Below, piece by piece: positions 57,123 to 64,000 of a DNA stretch of 64,000 nucleotides (the first letter of the stretch is position 1; every line of letters begins with the position of its first letter). Under the pieces are notes generated by a model. That model was not told where the DNA came from, did not search any database, and saw nothing but the letters and a program-made list of their open reading frames with translations. The translations under genes and the position numbers were made by a program. The DNA lies in NCBI RefSeq assembly GCF_002929505.1, contig NZ_PJJL01000064.1, positions 63,918-127,917 of the forward strand. The letters run 5' to 3'. The DNA is from Cryobacterium sp. Y57. Its GTDB lineage: Bacteria > Actinomycetota > Actinomycetes > Actinomycetales > Microbacteriaceae.

Positions 57123-59036
57123 ATGAGTTCAGCGCACGGGTCGGGAAGCTTCGGGTCGCGGCCAGCCGTCGCTATGAAACGCGGCCGGGTGAGCGGGGCG
57201 GATGCTGCGGCGCAGCGGGCCGAGAACGCCGAGGCGCCGCGCATCCCGCACCTGTTGCACCGTGTCTTCGCGCTGTTTTCGCCGCACCGCAACACCCTCA
57301 TCGTTACCGTCGTGCTGGTACTGATCAGCGCCGCTCTGTCGGTGGTGCCGCCGCTCCTCACCCAACGCGCCTTCGACGACGGTCTTTTTCCGCCCGGCAA
57401 CACTCCCAACCTCTCGGTTCTCGGCGTTCTCGTTGCGCTCATGCTCGGCGTTTTTCTGGTCAATGCACTGCTTGGTGTCTGGCAGACCTGGCTGACGGCC
57501 ACAGTGGGCAACAAGGTCATGGGCGCCCTGCGCGTACGGCTGTTCACCCACCTGCAGTCGATGGAGCTGAGCTTCTTCACCAAGACCAAGACCGGCGTGA
57601 TTCAGTCGCGGTTGCAAAACGACGTCGGCGGCGTCGCGACGGTGCTGACCAACACCATCTCGAGCATCCTCGGCAACACCGTCACCGTGATCGCCGCCTT
57701 CGTGGCGATGCTGCTGCTGAACTGGCAGCTGACCATCGTGGCCGTGGTGCTCATGCCCACTCTGGTGTTCGCCCAGCGCCGCGTCGGCCAGGTGCGGGCG
57801 CGCATTGCCGGTAAGACGCAGGAATCGCTGTCGGACATGACCGCCATCACGCAGGAAACCCTGAGCGTGTCCGGCATTCTGCTCTCAAAGAGCTTCACCC
57901 GACAGCAGAACGAGATCGAACGCTACGCCGAAGAGAACCGCAATCAGGTGCGCCTGCAGGTGAGTCAGCAGATGAGCGGCCAGTGGTTCTTCGCCACGGT
58001 GAGCGTGTTCCTGTCCGCTATTCCGGCGATCGTCTACCTTGTCGCAGGGGCGCTCATGTTCAATGGTACGACCGATGTCACGGCCGGCACGATCGTGGCG
58101 TTCACCACGGTGCAGGCTCGGCTGATCTTTCCGCTGCTCGGTCTGATGCGGGTCGCCCTTGACCTGCAGACCTCGTCAGCGTTGTTCGCGCGCATCTTCG
58201 AATACCTCGACCTGAAGCCGGCGATCAGCGACAAGCCTGGCGCTGCCCTGGTGCCGTCGGCCGGGGCGGCTCGAGGCCGGGTGGAGTTCGACCGGGTGCA
58301 ATTTGCCTACCCGGACGCTCGCGGTGACGCGCGCCCGACCCTCGACGACGTGTCACTGACAATCGAGCCGGGGCAGTTCGCCGCTTTTGTGGGACCGTCG
58401 GGGGCCGGCAAGACCACCGTCTCGTACCTGATTCCGCGCTTCTACGAAGCCGCGGCCGGCCGGGTGCTGTTCTCCGGCCTGGATGTGCGCGATCTGCAAC
58501 AGGAGTCGCTCGTCTCCCACATCGGCATCGTGAGCCAGGAGACCTACCTGTTCCACGCCACCATCGCCGAGAACCTGCGCTATGCCAAACCCGAGGCAAC
58601 GGATTCTGAGCTCATAGCGGCCGCCCGCGCCGCCAACATTCACGATACGATCGACTCCTTTCCGGAGAAGTACGACACCATGGTGGGGGAGCGCGGCTAC
58701 CGGCTGTCCGGCGGTGAGAAGCAGCGCATCGCCATCGCACGCGTCTTGCTGAAAGACCCGCCGGTGCTCATCCTCGACGAGGCCACGAGCGCGCTCGATT
58801 CCATCTCGGAAAGCGTGGTGCAGGCCGCGCTCGACACCGCGAGCCATGGTCGCACCACGATTGCAATCGCGCACCGTCTCTCGACGATCGTCGACGCTGA
58901 CGTGATCTTCGTCGTCGATGCCGGCCGCATCGTGGAGCGCGGCACCCATGCCGAACTGCTCGCCCGCGGCGCCGTCTACGCGAGTCTCTACGCCCGCCAG
59001 ATCACGGCGAGCCCCCTCTCCGCCGACGCCCCCTGA
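57123..59036 (+). CDS. ABC exporter, fused membrane and ATPase domains
   Basis: A 637-residue half-transporter. The membrane domain (residues 45-345) has six spans and the MsbA-like coupling region ELSFFTKTKTGVIQSRLQNDVGGV. The ATPase domain has Walker A GPSGAGKTT, Q-loop VSQETYLFHATIAENLRYA, signature LSGGEKQRIAIARVLL, Walker B LILDEATSALD and H-loop AHRLST, all intact. It probably works as a homodimer exporting lipids or drugs. ATG at 57123 is leaderless. It ends 17 bases before a palindromic repeat. Confidence 0.92.
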   Translation: MSSAHGSGSFGSRPAVAMKRGRVSGADAAAQRAENAEAPRIPHLLHRVFALFSPHRNTLIVTVVLVLISAALSVVPPLLTQRAFDDGLFPPGNTPNLSVLGVLVALMLGVFLVNALLGVWQTWLTATVGNKVMGALRVRLFTHLQSMELSFFTKTKTGVIQSRLQNDVGGVATVLTNTISSILGNTVTVIAAFVAMLLLNWQLTIVAVVLMPTLVFAQRRVGQVRARIAGKTQESLSDMTAITQETLSVSGILLSKSFTRQQNEIERYAEENRNQVRLQVSQQMSGQWFFATVSVFLSAIPAIVYLVAGALMFNGTTDVTAGTIVAFTTVQARLIFPLLGLMRVALDLQTSSALFARIFEYLDLKPAISDKPGAALVPSAGAARGRVEFDRVQFAYPDARGDARPTLDDVSLTIEPGQFAAFVGPSGAGKTTVSYLIPRFYEAAAGRVLFSGLDVRDLQQESLVSHIGIVSQETYLFHATIAENLRYAKPEATDSELIAAARAANIHDTIDSFPEKYDTMVGERGYRLSGGEKQRIAIARVLLKDPPVLILDEATSALDSISESVVQAALDTASHGRTTIAIAHRLSTIVDADVIFVVDAGRIVERGTHAELLARGAVYASLYARQITASPLSADAP

Positions 59037-59052
59037 CGCCCCCAACGGGACT

Positions 59053-59128
59053 GGGGACGGGGCCCGGTCCCCGTCCCCGGGCCCAGTTTATAAACTGGGC
59101 CCGGGTTCACAAGGTGGGCCCGAGACGG
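59053..59128. repeat. GC-rich palindromic intergenic repeat, copy 2 (inverted)
   Basis: The centre is a perfect palindrome at 59076-59105 whose half is CCCGGGCCCAGTTTA. The GGGGACGGGG arm lies on the left, so this copy is inverted relative to copies 1 and 3. It lies between converging genes. Confidence 0.88.
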
Positions 59129-59134
59129 CGCGGA

Positions 59135-59839
59135 CTACGAACGTTCGGCGAGCATGCCGGTCATCAGTTCGATCTCGGATTCCTGGCTCAACACCACCGA
59201 GGTAGCGAAGGCCCGCACGGTCGCGTTCGTGCTGCGGTCCAGAACGGCATCGGCCATCTCGATCGCACCCCGATGGTGGGCGATCATGCTGACGAGAAAC
59301 TGCTTCTCCGCTTCCACACCGGATGCCGCGGTGAGCGCGGCAATCTGCGCCGGGGTCGCGAGTCCGGGCATCGGTTCCCCGGCGACGTGGCCGGCGTCGG
59401 CGCTGGCCGAGTGAGACGAATCGTGCGTATTGTCGGACAGGCCGGGCCGGGTCATCCAGGTCATCGACGGTTCGGGAGCGAATTGCGGTAGCCCCCAGAC
59501 AGCGAGCCAGCCCGACATCTGCCCGCTTTGCTTGGCCTGCGTCGTGGCAATGTCGTAGGCAAGTAGCCGCACGGGCGCGTCGTCGGTACGATCGCGAACG
59601 ATCAGGGCGAGTTCAACGCCCTGGTTGTGGTGTTCCTGCATGTCCCTGGCAAAGCCAGCCTCCGCACTTGTCGTGTCGGGCGTGGCGTCGGTAAGCGTGC
59701 TCAGGCGCCCCGCCGAAAAGGCCGCAGCGCCGACAACGAGCGCCGTGACCGCAACAGTGACGGTGATGGCGCGCAACACGGAGCGGCGTTGGCGCGGTGG
59801 GTCAGCATCCGCTGTGGGCTGTAGGTGATCAGAAGTCAC
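59135..59839 (-). CDS. DUF305 protein, secreted/membrane-anchored
   Basis: A 234-residue protein with one N-terminal span (AITVTVAVTALVVGAAAFSA). The DUF305 four-helix bundle shows FARDMQEHHNQGVELAL and FLVSMIAHHRGAIEMADAV, the paired His motifs (EHH, AHH) that are thought to bind metal such as copper. GTG at 59839. It follows the DUF3105 gene by 13 bases; the two domains often occur together in actinobacteria. Confidence 0.88.
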   Translation of the reverse strand: MTSDHLQPTADADPPRQRRSVLRAITVTVAVTALVVGAAAFSAGRLSTLTDATPDTTSAEAGFARDMQEHHNQGVELALIVRDRTDDAPVRLLAYDIATTQAKQSGQMSGWLAVWGLPQFAPEPSMTWMTRPGLSDNTHDSSHSASADAGHVAGEPMPGLATPAQIAALTAASGVEAEKQFLVSMIAHHRGAIEMADAVLDRSTNATVRAFATSVVLSQESEIELMTGMLAERS

Positions 59840-59852
59840 GGGTTAGCGCGAT

Positions 59853-60533
59853 TTATGAAACTTTGCCGGGTGCGTCGATCCCACCGGAGCAGGGGGCGCC
59901 GTCTTCTGGAACGTTGGTGCTCTTCCAGAATTCGGTGAAGTACTCAGCGATGCGCGGGTCGTTGGCGTTGTCGACCTGCAGCTGTGAATTCCAGCCGCTC
60001 AGCACGATCGGTGCGGGAATTCCTTCGAAGGGCGACAGCACTACGTAGCTGGAGGGCAGTTCCGTCTTCAGCAGATCGAGCTCAGCGTCGGAGATCGATG
60101 GATCGTAGGTGACCCAGATGGCACCGTGTTCAAGTGCGTGCACGGCGTTCTCGTTCGGAACCGCCTGATCGTACACGCCGCAATTGAGCCAAGCTGAAGC
60201 GTGCTGGCCGCCGGCTGGCGGCGTCTGATCATAGGTGACGGCGGTCTCGACGTGGCCGGCTCCGTTCGTGAAGGTCTCGACACCGTCGATCGTCGACGCA
60301 TCACCCGCGCCGCCGCCGGCATAGTTGGCGGCCTTCGGCGTGAGCACGAACGCGGTCACGATCAGGGCGATGATCGCGACGATCGCCACAGCCCCGCCGA
60401 TAATGCCAATCAGACGATTACGCTTGCCGCGCTTTTGCTGGCGGTGATATTGCTCCAGCTTTTTTGCACGCTTCGCGGTGCGTTCTTCCTTGATCGACGC
60501 TTTGTTGACGGGGGAACCGGGCTGGGGGGTCAC
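59853..60533 (-). CDS. DUF3105 protein, membrane-anchored
   Basis: A 226-residue protein. A basic N-terminal segment (KEERTAKRAKKLEQYHRQQKR) precedes one span (LIGIIGGAVAIVAIIALIV), placing the rest outside the membrane. The DUF3105 signature is ALEHGAIWVTYDPSI with NCGVYD and a late Cys (APCSGG). Function is unknown; pairing with the DUF305 protein suggests a shared task, possibly metal handling. GTG at 60533. Confidence 0.87.
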   Translation of the reverse strand: MTPQPGSPVNKASIKEERTAKRAKKLEQYHRQQKRGKRNRLIGIIGGAVAIVAIIALIVTAFVLTPKAANYAGGGAGDASTIDGVETFTNGAGHVETAVTYDQTPPAGGQHASAWLNCGVYDQAVPNENAVHALEHGAIWVTYDPSISDAELDLLKTELPSSYVVLSPFEGIPAPIVLSGWNSQLQVDNANDPRIAEYFTEFWKSTNVPEDGAPCSGGIDAPGKVS

Positions 60534-60791
60534 GAGGGCCTCTCTATGGGAGCTTCTTCTACCTGAACGTAGCAGTCGTCCCTGTAGCTTCCCCCGGTGC
60601 CGCTCTCACGGTTATTTCTCAGGCTAGTGACCGGATCTCGCCGCCCGTTAGAGTGGAGGGGCGACCGTTCATCGTCGTGTTGCTGCTGTCGCGAGTCGAT
60701 TTCGTACGAACGCGCCGGCCAGCGCTGAATTGGTGAGCAAATCCGAGGCCGCGCCTGCCACCGGGCGCGCAGCCCGACAGAAGGAATTTTT

Positions 60792-62156
60792 ATGAAGATC
60801 GCAGACACCGTTCTTGACCTTATCGGTGACACCCCGCTGGTCAAACTACACAAGGTCACCGACGGATTGACCGCGACGGTGCTCGTGAAGCTCGAATACC
60901 TCAACCCGGGCGGGTCGGCGAAGGACCGCATTGCGGTGCGCATCATCGATGCCGCCGAGCGCGACGGCCTGTTGAAGCCCGGCGGCACGATCGTCGAGCC
61001 GACGTCCGGCAATACCGGCGTCGGCCTCGCTTTGGTGGCGCAGCAGCGCGGCTACAAGTGTGTGTTCGTGCTGCCCGACAAGGTCGGCGACGACAAGCGC
61101 AACGTGCTCACGGCCTATGGCGCCGAGATCGTCGTGACGCCGACATCCGTTGCGCCGGAGGACCCCCAGTCGTACTACAGCGTCTCAGACCGGCTGGCCC
61201 GGGACATTCCCGGTGCCTTCAAGCCCAACCAGTATTTCAACCCGAACGGCCCGCTCAGCCACTATGAGACCACCGGGCCCGAGATCTGGCGTGACACCGA
61301 CGGAACCGTCACCCATTTCGTCGCCGGCGTCGGCACCGGCGGCACCATCACCGGAACCGGCCGCTACCTGCGCGAGGTCTCGAACGATGCCGTGCGCATC
61401 ATCGGTGCGGACCCGGAAGGCTCGGTCTACTCCGGCGGCACCGGCCGGCCCTACCTGGTCGAAGGTGTCGGAGAGGATTTCTGGCCCGGCGCCTACGATC
61501 CAACGGTCGTGCACGAGGTCATCGCCGTCTCGGACGCAGATTCCTTCGCCATGACCCGGCGACTCGCCCTCGAAGAGGGAATCCTCGTCGGCGGTTCGAG
61601 CGGCATGGCCGTTGTTGCAGCCCTGCGCGCGGCCGAGAAGCTCGGGCCCGAGGACACGATCGTCGTGCTGCTGCCCGACGGCGGTCGCGGCTACCTCGGC
61701 AAAATTTTCAACGACGGGTGGATGCGCAGCTACGGTTTCAGCAACGCTCCGGTCGGTCACACGGTCGCTAATTTGCTGGAATCGAAGACCGGGCGCCTGC
61801 CGGCCCTGGTGTACGTGCATCCGAGCGACACCGTGCACGATGCGATCGAGACCATGACGAGCCAGGGAGTGTCCCAGTTGCTGGTGTTGAGCGCTAAACC
61901 GCCCGTCGTCATGGGTGAGGTACTCGGCGCGGTTGATGAACGTGCCCTCATGGGCCTCGTTTTCTCTGGCGACGCGAAGCTCACCGATCGGGTCGGCTCG
62001 ATCGTCGGTGATGCGTTGCCGCTGATCGGGGTCAACGAGCTGGTGGCAGCCGCCCGCGCCGCCTTTGCCGACCACGATGCGCTGCTGGTGACCGACGGCG
62101 GCAAGCCGCTCGGCGTCATCACCCGGCATGACCTCCTCAGCTACCTGAGCGTCTGA
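60792..62156 (+). CDS. Cystathionine beta-synthase
   Basis: A 454-residue PLP enzyme that condenses serine and homocysteine to cystathionine (or makes cysteine from O-acetylserine). The PLP lysine lies in NPGGSAKDRIAVR, with the loop EPTSGNTGVGLALV and GTGGTITGTGRYL. Residues 335-454 contain two CBS regions (LVYVHPSDTVHDAIETMTSQGVSQLLVL and ADHDALLVTDGGKPLGVITRHDLLSYL) that may sense S-adenosylmethionine. AGAAGGA precedes the ATG. Forms an operon with the gamma-synthase after 24 bases. Confidence 0.93.
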   Translation: MKIADTVLDLIGDTPLVKLHKVTDGLTATVLVKLEYLNPGGSAKDRIAVRIIDAAERDGLLKPGGTIVEPTSGNTGVGLALVAQQRGYKCVFVLPDKVGDDKRNVLTAYGAEIVVTPTSVAPEDPQSYYSVSDRLARDIPGAFKPNQYFNPNGPLSHYETTGPEIWRDTDGTVTHFVAGVGTGGTITGTGRYLREVSNDAVRIIGADPEGSVYSGGTGRPYLVEGVGEDFWPGAYDPTVVHEVIAVSDADSFAMTRRLALEEGILVGGSSGMAVVAALRAAEKLGPEDTIVVLLPDGGRGYLGKIFNDGWMRSYGFSNAPVGHTVANLLESKTGRLPALVYVHPSDTVHDAIETMTSQGVSQLLVLSAKPPVVMGEVLGAVDERALMGLVFSGDAKLTDRVGSIVGDALPLIGVNELVAAARAAFADHDALLVTDGGKPLGVITRHDLLSYLSV

Positions 62157-62180
62157 TCTTTTTCACAGAAGGAGCCCACA

Positions 62181-63332
62181 ATGGCCAATAAGCAGAACTT
62201 CGACACGATCGCCATCCATGCCGGTCAGGCGTTTGACCCGACCACCGGCGCAGTCATTCCGCCGATCTACCAGACCTCGACCTATGTTCAGGACGGCATC
62301 GGTAATCTGCGTGGCGGGTACGAGTACAGTCGTGGCGGCAATCCCACCCGCACCGTGCTCGAAACGCTGCTCGCAGCCCTGGAAGGCGGCAAGCACGGCT
62401 TGTCCTTTGCGAGCGGACTCGCCGCGGAAGACACCATCCTGCGCGCCATTCTCAAGCCCGGCGACCACGTCGTGCTCGGCAACGATGTCTACGGCGGAAC
62501 CCACCGCCTCATCAACAGGGTGCACGCCGCCTGGGGTGTGCTCAACACGACGGTCGAGATGAGCGACCTCACAGCGGTCGAAGCGGCCATCCGTCCGGAG
62601 ACGAAGATCCTCTGGGTTGAGACGCCGAGCAACCCGCTCATGAAGATCAGCGACATTGCGGCGCTCGCCGAGATCGCACACCGGCACGGCATAGTCGCGA
62701 TCGTCGACAACACTTTTGCGTCACCGGCCCTGCAGCATCCGCTTGAATTTGGCGCTGACGTGGTGGTGCACTCGACCACAAAGTATCTCGGCGGCCACTC
62801 CGACGTACTCGGTGGCGCGCTCATCATCAACGATGACGAGCTGTACGAGAAGGCCCAGTTTCTGCAGTTCGCGGCCGGCCCCGTGTCGGCTCCACTCGAC
62901 TCCTGGCTCACCGTGCGCGGCATCAAGACGCTCTCGGTGCGCATGGAACGGCACTCGAGCAACGCCCAGGCCATCGCGGAATTTCTCGACGGCCACCCAG
63001 CCATCGAGCAGGTCTATTACCCGGGACTACCCGGCCATCCCGGCCACGACCTGGCGAAAAAGCAGATGTCCAGCTTCGGCGGCATGATCTCCATCGCGTT
63101 CGCCGGCGGAGCCGCTGCTGCGCGGCTGTTCGCCGAGTCGATGCACCTGTTCCAGCTTGCCGAATCGCTCGGCGGGGTTGAATCTCTTGTGAACTACCCC
63201 TCGGAGATGACGCATGCCTCCGTCCGCGGCACCGAACTCGAGGTGCCCGACAACATCGTGCGCCTCTCGGTCGGCATCGAAGACGTCGCCGACCTTATCG
63301 CCGACCTTGAGAGCGCGCTGCCCCAGGCCTGA
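62181..63332 (+). CDS. metB: Cystathionine gamma-synthase/gamma-lyase (Cys/Met metabolism PLP enzyme)
   Basis: A 383-residue Cys/Met-metabolism PLP enzyme. FDTIAIHAGQAFDPTTGAVIPPIYQTSTY, YEYSRGGNPTRTVLE, FASGLAAEDTI, GDHVVLGNDVYGGTHRL and the PLP lysine in VVVHSTTKYLGGHSD are visible, then EMTHASVRGTEL near the C terminus. Gamma-synthase is the usual annotation in actinobacteria; a gamma-lyase activity with the adjacent beta-synthase (reverse transsulfuration) is equally possible. GAAGGAG precedes the ATG. Confidence 0.9.
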   Translation: MANKQNFDTIAIHAGQAFDPTTGAVIPPIYQTSTYVQDGIGNLRGGYEYSRGGNPTRTVLETLLAALEGGKHGLSFASGLAAEDTILRAILKPGDHVVLGNDVYGGTHRLINRVHAAWGVLNTTVEMSDLTAVEAAIRPETKILWVETPSNPLMKISDIAALAEIAHRHGIVAIVDNTFASPALQHPLEFGADVVVHSTTKYLGGHSDVLGGALIINDDELYEKAQFLQFAAGPVSAPLDSWLTVRGIKTLSVRMERHSSNAQAIAEFLDGHPAIEQVYYPGLPGHPGHDLAKKQMSSFGGMISIAFAGGAAAARLFAESMHLFQLAESLGGVESLVNYPSEMTHASVRGTELEVPDNIVRLSVGIEDVADLIADLESALPQA

Positions 63333-63404
63333 CCGCGGGCATGCTTGTCGGCCGGGCCGGGCCGGGGCCGGGGCGAGGGCAAAGGCAAGGTTAGGGGCAA
63401 GGCA

Positions 63405-63478
63405 GGGGACGGGGCCCAGGCCCGGAGCGTGGGCCCAGTTTATAACTTGGGCCCGGGGACGGGGCCCGGGCCCCGTCC
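63405..63478. repeat. GC-rich palindromic intergenic repeat, copy 3
   Basis: GGGCCCAGTTTATAACTTGG, then GCCCGGGGACGGGGCCCGGG and CCCCGTCC, the same order as copy 1. It is in the gap between the converging metB and aroE-like genes. Confidence 0.87.
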
Positions 63479-63490
63479 AAGAGAATGGGG

Positions 63491-64000
63491 TCAGGGGAGG
63501 CGGGAGAAGGCGGAGGCGCGGCGTACCTGGTCTGGCGTGGGACGGATGCCGGTGTACAGATAGAACTGCTCCTCGGCTTGCAGCGCCACCACCTCAGCGC
63601 CGGTGATGACCGGCTTTCCGACCGCGCGCGCGGCCAGGATCAGCGGCGTCTCGGCGGGAGAGGCCACGACGTCGAAGACGACGCTCGCGCCCGCGATGGT
63701 CGACGTGGAAAAGGACGTCTGATCGGCTTCAGCGCCGCCCGCCATACCCACCGGTGTGACGTTGACGATGAGGTCGGCGGTGAGCGCGCCCACCGTGGGC
63801 GCCCAATCGTAGCCGTACAGTGCGGCCAAGGCCCGGCCGGTGACTTCGTTGCGCGCCACTATCGTTCCCTGCGCGAACCCGGCATCGTGCAGGGCTGCCG
63901 CGACGGCCTTGGCCATGCCGCCGCTCCCGTGCACGATCACCGAGTAAGCGCGTGGAACGTCATGCTCGCCCAGCAGGCGCTGTACGGCCGAGTAGTCGGT
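63491..64000 (-). CDS. aroE: Shikimate dehydrogenase-like protein, partial (5' end outside the window)
   Basis: The C-terminal two-thirds of a shikimate dehydrogenase-like protein; the frame is open to the window edge. VIVHGSGGMAKAVAAALHDAG is the NADP site, NVTPVGMAGG and VFDVVASPAETPLILAARAVGKPVITGAEVV are typical family segments. It lacks the N-terminal shikimate-binding half, which must lie beyond 64000. It would reduce 3-dehydroshikimate; a quinate/shikimate-type relative cannot be excluded. Confidence 0.82.
   Translation of the reverse strand, partial: TDYSAVQRLLGEHDVPRAYSVIVHGSGGMAKAVAAALHDAGFAQGTIVARNEVTGRALAALYGYDWAPTVGALTADLIVNVTPVGMAGGAEADQTSFSTSTIAGASVVFDVVASPAETPLILAARAVGKPVITGAEVVALQAEEQFYLYTGIRPTPDQVRRASAFSRLP

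Noticed and set aside
63345-63563. Gly/Pro/Arg-rich small frames crossing the repeats at 59.1 and 63.4 kb
   Set aside because: They are translations of the GC-rich repeat itself without start context.

Overview
The window is high-GC DNA from an actinobacterium, most likely family Microbacteriaceae. The family is inferred from gene content, GTG/TTG starts, leaderless promoters and the recurrent GCATCCG/CGGATGC word; no rRNA is present to confirm it. Genes are densely packed on both strands. I see no CRISPR array, insertion sequence or prophage.

Layout. 1-6.3 kb: thiamine genes (TPP riboswitch-thiD, opposing thiE, then thiO-thiS-thiG and a ThiF/MoeZ-rhodanese gene). 6.3-16.6 kb: housekeeping genes (small membrane protein, PfkB kinase, HEAT protein, GNAT, HadA/HadB-like hydratases with murB, an ABC-2 exporter, an aminotransferase, and a UbiA/CrtI-like carotenoid pair). 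16.9-19.8 kb: tRNA-Trp-secE-nusG-rplK-rplA. 19.8-26.2 kb: aldehyde dehydrogenase, an ABC ATPase that has lost its catalytic motifs, and a RamB-like regulator divergent from malate synthase aceB. 26.2-35.9 kb: three neighbouring clusters of SipW-type signal peptidases with TasA/camelysin-like secreted proteins, interrupted by a photolyase gene. 36-43.7 kb: a quinone-oxidoreductase-like MDR, a YqaJ nuclease, a lipoprotein, a two-component system and an MFS-MarR operon. 43.8-44.9 kb: rplJ-rplL, about 24 kb from rplA. 45-57 kb: a LacI-controlled sugar ABC importer and a GntR-controlled importer operon ending in a HAD-EEP fusion. 57-64 kb: ABC exporter, DUF3105-DUF305, cystathionine beta-synthase and gamma-synthase, and a partial aroE-like gene.

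The most notable content is the SipW region. Three Ser-His signal peptidases sit with five short secreted proteins carrying SipW-type signals, one of which has FnIII and ricin-type domains, and with one LPXTG protein. Clusters 1 and 2 share an upstream region whose boxes keep identical spacing, and each contains a dyad with different sequence at the same place. In every cluster a stable hairpin follows the first secreted-protein gene. This fits a duplicated surface-filament or matrix system with distinct subunit stoichiometries. Other points of interest are a three-copy GC-rich palindromic repeat, the HAD-EEP fusion, the degenerate ABC ATPase, and several clear operator/promoter dyads.
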